From URHD0088 sp041488295 (GTDB lineage Bacteria; Pseudomonadota; Alphaproteobacteria; ATCC43930; CGMCC-115725), in the NCBI GenBank assembly GCA_041488295.1, contig JBGPOZ010000001.1:1-64000 (forward strand): a stretch of 64,000 nt of DNA, in the 5' to 3' direction. This document shows positions 43,263 to 50,635 of the stretch, piece by piece. A program made the position numbers and the translations under genes. Positions within the stretch are counted from its first letter, which is position 1, and every line of letters starts with the position of its first letter. Under the pieces are notes generated by a model, which saw nothing but the letters and a program-made list of their open reading frames with translations, was not told the DNA's origin and searched no databases.

Positions 43263-43589
43263 TCACCATGCGGGCGGGAAGCGGTCGAGGAGGCGCTGCA
43301 GATCCTCGCGCAGGAATGGGGCTAGGACCGGGTACGCCGCTATGACCGCCGCGACCGCGGATATCCCTGCGACGATGAGCAGCACCCAGAACCGCCGCGT
43401 ATCGCGCAACCTCGCCGTCCTCTGTTGCCTCGACAGCCACGCCTCGATGAACTCGCGAGTCGGATGCGGGGCATCAGTGACAAAACCAAGCATAGGACCG
43501 GAAGTCGACCCGAGCTTATGGCGCACGGTATCGACGTCCAGTTTCTCGAGCGCTTCGCGCCATCGGCGGTGATCGGACATTTCTTGCAT
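43263..43589 (-). CDS. Small membrane protein, hypothetical
   Basis: 108 residues from ATG 43589 (second ATG at 43580). The first 65 residues are soluble and helical (REALEKLDVDTVRHKLGS, HPTREFIEAWLSRQQRTARL). One or two membrane helices follow (FWVLLIVAGISAVAAVIAAY) with a short C-terminal tail. The layout is that of a single-pass inner-membrane protein with its N-terminus in the cytoplasm. No family recognised. It lies just downstream of tRNA-Lys on the same strand. Confidence 0.6.
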   Translation of the reverse strand: MQEMSDHRRWREALEKLDVDTVRHKLGSTSGPMLGFVTDAPHPTREFIEAWLSRQQRTARLRDTRRFWVLLIVAGISAVAAVIAAYPVLAPFLREDLQRLLDRFPPAW

Positions 43590-43678
43590 CCATGCTGTGC
43601 GTTTTTCTGTTACCTCGAATGCTGCCTAGCGAGGCCGTTTTCGATCTATCCGATTTATCTGTAGCCTCTTGATTTCCT

Positions 43679-43754
43679 TGGTGAGCCCGGCGGGAATCGA
43701 ACCCGCGACACCTTGATTAAAAGTCAAGTGCTCTACCGACTGAGCTACGGGCTC
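43679..43754 (-). tRNA. tRNA-Lys (TTT anticodon)
   Basis: A 76-nt cloverleaf on the minus strand with encoded CCA. Acceptor GAGCCCG pairs with CGGGCTC, D-arm AGCTCAGTCGGTAGAGC, anticodon arm CTTGA-CTTTTAA-TCAAG with anticodon TTT, and T-arm GCGGGTTCGATTCCCGC. All stems are complete, so it should be functional. Confidence 0.97.
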
Positions 43755-43955
43755 TCCTGGAAATCGCGCGAACCATAGGTGCCCGATTGAGCTCGGTCAA
43801 GCGAACCGAGGCGTGCGGACGTTGATGCCGCTAGCCAAGGAATCGTCAGTCATTCTCGACGTTTGACACCGGATATTTCGGATGAAACGGCGCACCCCCC
43901 GGACAAGCTTGGGCCATAGCCGGGGAGGATTTCGTCACGCGGAAATGCCGGGGTC

Positions 43956-44804
43956 TCAGCCGGCGTTACGACCGCGCCCGCCGAGCAATTTGATGGCAGC
44001 CAGCATCATCGCGTTGAAGACGCCGCCGATCGGTGTCCCGGGAAGGTTGAGGCTGGAAAGCCCAGGGAGCCAGCGCGCGACGCCGACCGTCTTCGTGCCG
44101 TCGCCCGTTCCGTGCACCGAGCCAAGGCCCGAGGCGTCCTGGAAATCCGAGGCGTTCTGCTCGATCCGTGCCGCGAAGCTGCGGTAAAGCTCGCTGACCG
44201 TTCGCGGCGTCCCCGATTTCGCATCGTAGAAGACCGACCGGTTGGCCGCCGCCGCTGCCGGCAGGATGTCCGCAGCCGGGGCGGCGCCATCCTCGCGGAT
44301 CGTCTTGAGCAACTCGGTGGCTCCTCCGGCGCCGAGAAAATGCGCCAGATAAAGATCGGTCCGCGATGCCGGACGGCCGAGCGCGCGTTCGACCTCATCC
44401 TTGTTCGATTTGGCGAATTCGGCGGCAAGCGCCGCCGAAATCTGCGGATCCTTCCGCAGGTCGAGAATCTGCGCGCGGATCGACGGATCGGCAACGGTGG
44501 GTCGGCCATTGGCATCAAGCGTCACCTGGGCCGCGAGAGCGCCGATCCCATATTGCCCGCCATGCTGGCGGACCATGTCGAGCCATGTCGAATCGATGAA
44601 TTGGTAAAGTCCGGTGGCGCTGCTCGCCTTCGCCTTCGCGTCGACCTGAAAGCCGCTTTCCTGCGCCGCCTGGGCCATGAGAAAGCCGAAATCGACATGC
44701 GTTGCGCGACTCGCCTGGCGAATTCCCTCGAGCACCGCCGGGGCAATCGGGCCGGTGCCTTTCCGCTCGTCGCGCGGCGGGAAGATTGCCGAAGGCAATA
44801 TCAT
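43956..44804 (-). CDS. Lytic transglycosylase, SLT domain
   Basis: 282 residues from ATG 44804. The SLT fold begins near residue 30: FLMAQAAQESGFQVDAKAKA contains the catalytic glutamate (E49), followed by SSATGLYQFIDSTWLDMV and LAHFLGAGGATELLKTI. The last 100 residues are Ala/Gly-rich and low in complexity. No clear signal peptide precedes the domain, so its export is unclear. Relatives of this shape occur near flagellar or secretion genes; here it is divergent from a type I secretion pair, with an operator-like palindrome between. Confidence 0.85.
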   Translation of the reverse strand: MILPSAIFPPRDERKGTGPIAPAVLEGIRQASRATHVDFGFLMAQAAQESGFQVDAKAKASSATGLYQFIDSTWLDMVRQHGGQYGIGALAAQVTLDANGRPTVADPSIRAQILDLRKDPQISAALAAEFAKSNKDEVERALGRPASRTDLYLAHFLGAGGATELLKTIREDGAAPAADILPAAAAANRSVFYDAKSGTPRTVSELYRSFAARIEQNASDFQDASGLGSVHGTGDGTKTVGVARWLPGLSSLNLPGTPIGGVFNAMMLAAIKLLGGRGRNAG

Positions 44805-44880
44805 TGCAGTGTCCCAAATTTGACCGAATGCCCGCGCCCCGAACCGAGTACACGCGCCTTGACACGTTATGCCGCAATCC

Positions 44881-44907
44881 TTAATCGAACGTGGACGTTC
44901 GCATTAA
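44881..44907. promoter_or_regulatory. Palindromic operator candidate between the transglycosylase and secretion genes
   Basis: TTAATCGAACGT and ACGTTCG-C-ATTAA form near-perfect 12-bp arms around GG, with a one-base bulge; the core CGAACGT-GG-ACGTTCG is perfect. It lies 76 nt upstream of the transglycosylase start and about 180 nt upstream of the type I ABC gene. Confidence 0.5.
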
Positions 44908-45086
44908 CCATTCGCGCGGAGAGGGGGAGGCAGAGCCGCGCGTCCCGAAGCGCTGCGTTGCAACATTCTTGCCGCCATGAAGGGCGCTTTCAGCATACGT
45001 TAACCACAACCGCCGACCCTCCGGGTCATGCTTCTCCATTGCCTGCGGCGCACGGTCGTCGCACGTGCGAACCGACAGGATGCGAC

Positions 45087-46835
45087 ATGAACCGTTCCGG
45101 GAACGCGTATCGAGGTCAGAACGAGCTCCAGCGGGCGCTCAGCGCCTGCACGAGCTCGTTCGTCGTCATTGCCGCCTTCAGCCTCTGCATCAATCTCCTG
45201 ACGCTGGTCTCGCCGCTCTACATGATGCAGCTGTTCGACCGCGTGCTGTCGAGCCGCAGCAACGACACGCTGGTGATGCTCACCATCGTTGCTGGCGGCG
45301 CCATCGCCGTGCTGAGCCTGATCGAAGCCATCCGCTCGCAAATCCTGGCGCGGATCGGTGCTTGGCTCGACGAGCGAATGGGACCGATCATTCTCGGCGG
45401 TGCGCTGCAGACGGCGCTGCGCAGCGACGGACGCGTCGCGGGGCAGGGCCTGCGCGACCTCAGTACCATCAGGAACTTTCTGACCGGCGCCGGGATCACT
45501 CCGCTGCTCGATGCGCCTTGGGCGCCGCTCTTTCTGCTCTCGCTCTTCGCGCTCCACCCTGTGCTCGGTTTCGTCGGCCTTGGCGGCGGTCTTCTCCTGG
45601 TGATCCTCGCGGTCGTCAACGAAATAGCGACCAAGGCGCCGCTGCAACGCGCCAACGTCGCGGCGTCTCGCACGCATCAGCGCACCGAAGCGGCATTACG
45701 CAACGCCGAAGTTATCAGGGCGATGGGCATGTTCGAGGGCGTCGTCCGCCTGTGGCGGCGCGACAGCGCGGCGACCAGCGAGGCCCAGACCCAAGCCGGA
45801 AATCGTGGCGCGGTGATCCATGCCATGTCAAAATTCCTGCGTCTCTCCGTCCAAACGATGATCATGGGCGTGGGTGCCTATCTCGTCATCATCAACGAGG
45901 TCAGCCCGGGCGCGATGTTCGCCAGCTCATTCCTGCTGGGCCGCGCCATGGCGCCGGTCGAGAACGCCATCGGCACCTGGAAGTCGCTGGTTGCCGTACG
46001 GATCTCCTACCGGCGGTTGACCGAGCTTCTCGGGATGACGACGACGACGCAAAAGGGAATGGCGCTGCCGCGGCCGGAGGGCGAACTCTTCGTCGAGCGC
46101 GTGAGCTTCGTGCCCCCCGGTGCCGACTCACCGACCCTACGCGGCGTATCCTTCGCCGTGATGCCGGGCGAGGTCCTCGGCATCATCGGTCCCTCGGCCG
46201 CCGGCAAATCGACGCTCGCCCGGCTCATCGCCGGAAGCTGGTCGCCGACGGCCGGAAACGTCCGACTCGATGGCGCCGACATCAGCATCTGGCTCGATGC
46301 GGATGGCGCCCATCATTTGGGCTACCTACCCCAAGACATCGAGCTCTTCGCCGGCACGGTGCGCGATAACATCGCCCGTCTCGGCGATTCCGACCCGGCG
46401 GCGGTCATTGAGGCGGCGAAGCTCGCTGGGCTGCATGAGACGATCATGCGGTTGCCGCGCGGTTACGACAGCGAGATCGGTGAGGCTGGGCTGCGCCTGT
46501 CGGGCGGACAACGGCAGCGCATCGGTCTTGCGCGCGCAGTGTTCGGCCGGCCGCGCCTCATCATTCTCGATGAGCCCAACTCGAGTCTCGACCACGAAGG
46601 TGAAGACGCGTTGCTTCAGGCGATCGCGCAGATGAAGGAGCGCGGCACGACGATCATCGTCATCGCACATCGGCCTAGCATCCTCCAGCTTGCCGACAAG
46701 TTGCTTGTCCTGCGCGGCGGTGCCGTCGATCTGTTCGGCGAGCGAAATGAGGTCATCGCCAGGCTGAACAGCGCCAACAGCGCGGTGCGCGCCGTCCGCG
46801 GACCGAACGTGCCCGCGCAGAGGCAATCGGCATGA
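45087..46835 (+). CDS. prtD: Type I secretion ABC transporter (PrtD-like)
   Basis: 582 residues from ATG 45087 (AGGA upstream). The N-terminal membrane domain (about 20-300) has six helices, starting FVVIAAFSLCINLLTLVSPLYMMQLFDRVL, the block typical of PrtD/AprD. The ATP-binding domain has Walker A GPSAAGKST near residue 370, the signature LSGGQRQR and Walker B LIILDEPNSSLD. There is no N-terminal C39 peptidase-like domain. It exports proteins with C-terminal signals (proteases, RTX proteins) straight from the cytoplasm. ATGA overlap with the fusion-protein gene. No outer-membrane TolC-like gene or obvious RTX substrate is in the window. Confidence 0.93.
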   Translation: MNRSGNAYRGQNELQRALSACTSSFVVIAAFSLCINLLTLVSPLYMMQLFDRVLSSRSNDTLVMLTIVAGGAIAVLSLIEAIRSQILARIGAWLDERMGPIILGGALQTALRSDGRVAGQGLRDLSTIRNFLTGAGITPLLDAPWAPLFLLSLFALHPVLGFVGLGGGLLLVILAVVNEIATKAPLQRANVAASRTHQRTEAALRNAEVIRAMGMFEGVVRLWRRDSAATSEAQTQAGNRGAVIHAMSKFLRLSVQTMIMGVGAYLVIINEVSPGAMFASSFLLGRAMAPVENAIGTWKSLVAVRISYRRLTELLGMTTTTQKGMALPRPEGELFVERVSFVPPGADSPTLRGVSFAVMPGEVLGIIGPSAAGKSTLARLIAGSWSPTAGNVRLDGADISIWLDADGAHHLGYLPQDIELFAGTVRDNIARLGDSDPAAVIEAAKLAGLHETIMRLPRGYDSEIGEAGLRLSGGQRQRIGLARAVFGRPRLIILDEPNSSLDHEGEDALLQAIAQMKERGTTIIVIAHRPSILQLADKLLVLRGGAVDLFGERNEVIARLNSANSAVRAVRGPNVPAQRQSA

Positions 46836-48184
46836 GTGGGGGAGTGTCGCGCGCCATGAGCGTGATCACCATCGATGCGAGCCCGATCCCGTCCTCGCCG
46901 CTGCCGCGCATTCGCGGCTTGATCATCGCCGGCTCTGCCCTTGCCGCCGTGTTCGTCTTCGGCGCCGGTGTCTGGTCGATCTATGCGCCGCTCGAAAATG
47001 CGGCGCACGCGACCGGGGTCGTCGCGGTCCAGTCGAACCGCAAGACGGTGCAGCACTTCGAAGGTGGCATCATCGGCGCCATTCTGGTTCATGACGGGGA
47101 ACTTGTCTCGGCGGGCCAACCTTTGATCCGGCTCGACGACACCAAGGCGCGCACCAGCCTCGTTGCGCTTCAGGGCGAGCTGTGGGACGGGCTCGCACGC
47201 GAGGCGCGGCTCATCGCCGAACGCGATGCCGCCGACACGCCGCGCTACCCCGATAGCCTCTCCGGTCGAACCAATGATCCCGCAATCGCTCAGATCCTTA
47301 CCGGACAAAACAAGATCTTCCAGACCCGGCGGTCGCTGCATGCCTCGAAGAACGAGCTGATCGGGAAAAAAGTCGCCCAGACGAACCAAGAAATCGTCGG
47401 GCTGCGGGCGCAGGAATCGGCGGCGCAACGACGCATCGCTCTCATCAACGAAGAGATCGGCACGGTGAAGCAGCTCGTCGAGAAGGGCTTGGCACCGCGG
47501 CCGCGTCTTCTCTCTTTGCAGCGCGACCTCGCCGATATCGAAGGCAGGCGCGGCGATATGCTGGCGCAGATCGCGCGGGCGCAGCAATCGATCGCCGAAT
47601 CGCAGGTCAGCATCGTCAACCTCGAGAACGACACGCAGAACGAGATCGCCGAGCAACTTCGCGATACGCAAAAGAAGATCCATGAGCTGCGCGAGCAGAT
47701 CCAGCAGGCTAGCGACGTCCTGTTGCGGGTCGACATTCGGGCGCCCGAGGACGGCATCGTGACGGATCTGCACGTCCATACACCGGGCGGCGTCATCACC
47801 GCCGGAGAGGCGCTTCTCGACCTCATACCGCCGAGCGATCGTCTCCTCATCGAGGCACAGGTGCGGCCGGAGGATATCGACGTCGTGCGCCCCGGCCTGC
47901 CCGCCCTCATCCGCCTCACGCCATACAAGCAGCGCCGGACGCCACCGATCGAAGGGACGGTCGAGTACGTTTCCGCCGACCGTCTGATCGACAAGCACAC
48001 GAACCAGCCCTATTACGCGGCAAAGATCCGGGTCGATCCGGAGAAACTGAAAGAGGTCGTCGGCGTCGAATTGATCCCCGGGATGCCCGCCGATGTCATG
48101 ATCAAAACCGGCGAGACGACCGTCGCGTTCTACGCCCTGTCACCGATCCTCGACAGCTTCCATCACGCTTTCCACGAGAAATGA
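46832..48184 (+). CDS. prtE: Type I secretion membrane fusion protein (PrtE/HlyD-like)
   Basis: 450 residues from ATG 46832, overlapping the ABC gene. One N-terminal membrane helix (LIIAGSALAAVFVFGAGVWSI) is followed by a biotinyl-lipoyl half-motif (TVQHFEGGIIGAILVHDGELV), a long coiled coil (about 110-310) and the second half (VDIRAPEDGIVTDLHVHTPGG). The conserved C-terminal beta-barrel contains IEGTVEYVSADRL and ELIPGMPADVMIKTGE. It bridges the ABC protein to an outer-membrane channel. Its last 22 bases overlap the 3' end of the convergent methyltransferase gene. Confidence 0.93.
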   Translation: MSGGVSRAMSVITIDASPIPSSPLPRIRGLIIAGSALAAVFVFGAGVWSIYAPLENAAHATGVVAVQSNRKTVQHFEGGIIGAILVHDGELVSAGQPLIRLDDTKARTSLVALQGELWDGLAREARLIAERDAADTPRYPDSLSGRTNDPAIAQILTGQNKIFQTRRSLHASKNELIGKKVAQTNQEIVGLRAQESAAQRRIALINEEIGTVKQLVEKGLAPRPRLLSLQRDLADIEGRRGDMLAQIARAQQSIAESQVSIVNLENDTQNEIAEQLRDTQKKIHELREQIQQASDVLLRVDIRAPEDGIVTDLHVHTPGGVITAGEALLDLIPPSDRLLIEAQVRPEDIDVVRPGLPALIRLTPYKQRRTPPIEGTVEYVSADRLIDKHTNQPYYAAKIRVDPEKLKEVVGVELIPGMPADVMIKTGETTVAFYALSPILDSFHHAFHEK

Positions 48185-48696
48185 TCGGCACTGCGCCCGG
48201 CGTGTCGCCGCGGCGCTAGCGCCTGCTCTTCGATGCGAATGCGCCAGGCAAGCATGAGGAGGTTGAGCAGGCCGAAACCGACCGCGATGTGCCACGCGCC
48301 GAATGCAAGGGGCAGAAGCGGAATCTCGAGGGCGACGAGCGCGTAGTTCGGGTGACGCAGGAATGCGTACGGTCCGCGCCGCACCAGCGGGGCATCGGGC
48401 AGTGAAATGATCCGCGTCGTCCAATAGGGGCCGAGGGAAGCGACGATCCACAATCGCAGCCCTTGGAGGAGGAGGAAAAACGCGAGCGGCACAAGATGCA
48501 GCGGCGCGTCGTGCGGGACAACGAGAAACAGCGTTGCGAGCCAGGCGGCGTGCAGTGCGACGAGCAGCGGATAATGCCACCTGCCGAACTCGACTGCGCC
48601 GCGTCGCCGCAGAGCTTGCGTGTTGCGCGCGGCATAAAGCAATTCGCCAAGCCGTTGCAGCGCGACAAGCGCGAGCAGGAGACGGACGGCGCTCAC
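48163..48696 (-). CDS. Isoprenylcysteine carboxyl methyltransferase (ICMT) family protein
   Basis: 177 residues from a GTG at 48696 that overlaps the polyketide synthase stop (GTGA). Four to five membrane segments are visible, and the family SAM-binding C-terminal motif is GPYAFLRHPNYALVALE. In several bacteria an ICMT-type membrane methyltransferase follows a type III polyketide synthase and O-methylates its alkylresorcinol or alkylpyrone product (SrsB of the Streptomyces srs cluster and YpbQ/BpsB of Bacillus). The coupling here argues for the same role. Its 3' end overlaps prtE. Confidence 0.87.
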   Translation of the reverse strand: MSAVRLLLALVALQRLGELLYAARNTQALRRRGAVEFGRWHYPLLVALHAAWLATLFLVVPHDAPLHLVPLAFFLLLQGLRLWIVASLGPYWTTRIISLPDAPLVRRGPYAFLRHPNYALVALEIPLLPLAFGAWHIAVGFGLLNLLMLAWRIRIEEQALAPRRHAGRSADHFSWKA

Positions 48697-49736
48697 CGGT
48701 TGTCGAGAACCAAGAACGCGGCGGTGAATCCCGGTCCGAGCGCGCTCATCAGCATGCGTCGCCGCACCCCCTTCTGCAGCATGCGCTCGAGCACGAATAG
48801 AACGGTGGCCGCCGACATGTTGCCGAAGTCGCGCAAGACGCGCCGCCCCTCGACGAGACTTCCGGACGGAAGGTCGAAGGCTTGTTCGAGCGCGGTTACG
48901 ACCTTGGCTCCGCCGGGATGGCAAACGAAGGCGCCGATCTCGGCGAGCGTCAGCCCGTGCCGCGAGAGGAAGGCGTCGGCAACCGGCCGGAGCTTCGTGC
49001 GGACGAGCTGCGGGATGTCGCGCGAGAAGATCGCCTTTAGGCCATCCTCCTCGACGTCCCAGCCCATGATGCCGAGAGAATCCGGCCAAGTATGCTCGCC
49101 GGCGGCGCCGAGCAGAACGCCGTCGCCCTGGCATGACAAGATGGCGCCGGCGGCGCCGTCGCCGAAAAGTGCCGTGGCGACGATGTTGCTTTTCGAGGAA
49201 TCATTTTTGCGAAAGCAGAGCATGCAGAGTTCGACGACAAGAAAAAGGACGCGGCTCGACGGCGCGGCGCGGGCAAGCGCGGCGGCCCGCGCGAGGCCGA
49301 TGACGCCGCCGGCGCAGCCCAAGCCGAAGATCGGCAGCCTTTGCACGTCGCGCCGCAGGCCAAGACGATCGACGAGCCGCGCATCGAGGCTCGGCGTCGC
49401 GATGCCTGTCGTCGAGGCGACGACCACGGCGTCGATCTCGTCGGGCCGCAATTTCGCGGTCGAGAGACAGTCCCGGGCAACCTTCTCGATGAGGATGTCG
49501 GCGTTCTCGATGTAGAGCCTGTTGCGCTCCTTCCAGCCAGGTGGATCTTTGTACCAATCGAGCGGCACGCACGAATAACGCGTTTCGATTCCCGAATTGT
49601 CGAAAACGGGCAGGAGGCGCTCGACTTCGTGTGACGATCCGGCGAAGAACTGCGGCGCGCACCGGCGCACCGCCACTTGGGAGAGGGCGTATGGCGGTAC
49701 GGCGGTCGCAAGGGCGATGAGGCGCGGTTCTGTCAT
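48693..49736 (-). CDS. Type III polyketide synthase (chalcone synthase-like)
   Basis: 347 residues from ATG 49736; a GTG two codons earlier is the alternative. The Cys-His-Asn triad is visible: C141 in FGLGCAGGVIGL, H273 in AFVCHPGGAK and N306 in DFGNMSAAT. It also has VVVASTTGIATPSLD, ATALFGDGAAGAIL and the C-terminal ALGPGFTAAFLVL. Bacterial relatives extend long-chain acyl starters with malonyl-CoA to alkylresorcinols or alkylpyrones that lodge in membranes. With the ICMT-type methyltransferase it forms a two-gene operon, so a methylated phenolic or pyrone lipid is the likely product (inference). Confidence 0.93.
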   Translation of the reverse strand: MTEPRLIALATAVPPYALSQVAVRRCAPQFFAGSSHEVERLLPVFDNSGIETRYSCVPLDWYKDPPGWKERNRLYIENADILIEKVARDCLSTAKLRPDEIDAVVVASTTGIATPSLDARLVDRLGLRRDVQRLPIFGLGCAGGVIGLARAAALARAAPSSRVLFLVVELCMLCFRKNDSSKSNIVATALFGDGAAGAILSCQGDGVLLGAAGEHTWPDSLGIMGWDVEEDGLKAIFSRDIPQLVRTKLRPVADAFLSRHGLTLAEIGAFVCHPGGAKVVTALEQAFDLPSGSLVEGRRVLRDFGNMSAATVLFVLERMLQKGVRRRMLMSALGPGFTAAFLVLDNR

Positions 49737-49891
49737 ATTCACATAGATGCAATTTCGATAAGTAAACGCTTCCGTATCGTTTAACGCAAATCACCAAATC
49801 GCGATGAGATGTCGGGCGGTGACCTCGGACGCGCCAAATTGTCCGACGCGCCGCTGGCCTTCCTGCGCTAGACTGGCGCGACGCACTGTCC

Positions 49892-50617
49892 GTGTTGGAG
49901 CATTCCTTGTCGTCCCCGCCTCTTGGATCATCGCCGGCCCGGGTACGACCGCGCGGCCACATCATCGAACGCTTTCGCGCCTACTTCTTTGCCGGCCTGC
50001 TCGTCACCGGCCCCGCCGGCCTCACCTTCTATGTCGCCTGGCTCTTCGTCGATTTCATCGACAGCCGCGTTGCCTCGCTCATTCCCGCGGCCTGGGACCC
50101 CTCGCACTATCTGCCGATCCACGTTCCGGGCCTTGGTCTCATAGTCGTCGTGGTCGGGCTCACGCTGATCGGCTGGATCGCGGCCGGCTATGTCGGGCGG
50201 CGGCTCCTGCGCATCGGCGATCGCATCCTCGCCCGCATGCCGCTCATTCGCGGGCTCTATGGCGCGATGAAGCAGATCTTCGAGACGGTGCTCTCGAAGC
50301 AATCGAACACCTTTCGAGAGGTGGCGCTCGTCGAATGGCCGCGCCGCGGGATGTGGGCGGTCGCCTTCATCACCGGGAGGCCGGAGGGCGAGATCCGCGA
50401 ATTGACCGAGGGCGATATCGTCAATGTCTACGTCCCGACGACGCCCAATCCGACATCGGGGTACCTCATCCATGTGCCGCGACGCGATCTCATCTCCTTG
50501 TCGATGACGGTCGAGGAGGGGATCAAGTTCGTGATCTCGGGCGGCATCGTCGCCCCGCCACCGCGCCGCGAGACGGCGAAGCCGGTCGCCGCGGTCGAGC
50601 CGCCGCTGGTGAAATAA
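49892..50617 (+). CDS. DUF502 family membrane protein
   Basis: 241 residues from a GTG at 49892. Two membrane segments (FFAGLLVTGPAGLTFYVAWL and LIVVVVGLTLIGWIAAGYVG), then RMPLIRGLYGAMKQIFETVL, VEWPRRGMWAVAFITG, and a C-terminal VYVPTTPNPTSGYLIHVPRRD, all DUF502 hallmarks. Its function is not established. It sits next to recG (convergent, 18 nt apart), a pairing I know from other alphaproteobacteria. Inner membrane with a proline-rich C-terminal tail. Confidence 0.9.
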   Translation: MLEHSLSSPPLGSSPARVRPRGHIIERFRAYFFAGLLVTGPAGLTFYVAWLFVDFIDSRVASLIPAAWDPSHYLPIHVPGLGLIVVVVGLTLIGWIAAGYVGRRLLRIGDRILARMPLIRGLYGAMKQIFETVLSKQSNTFREVALVEWPRRGMWAVAFITGRPEGEIRELTEGDIVNVYVPTTPNPTSGYLIHVPRRDLISLSMTVEEGIKFVISGGIVAPPPRRETAKPVAAVEPPLVK

Positions 50618-50635
50618 GCGGTTCGCCATCGATTC

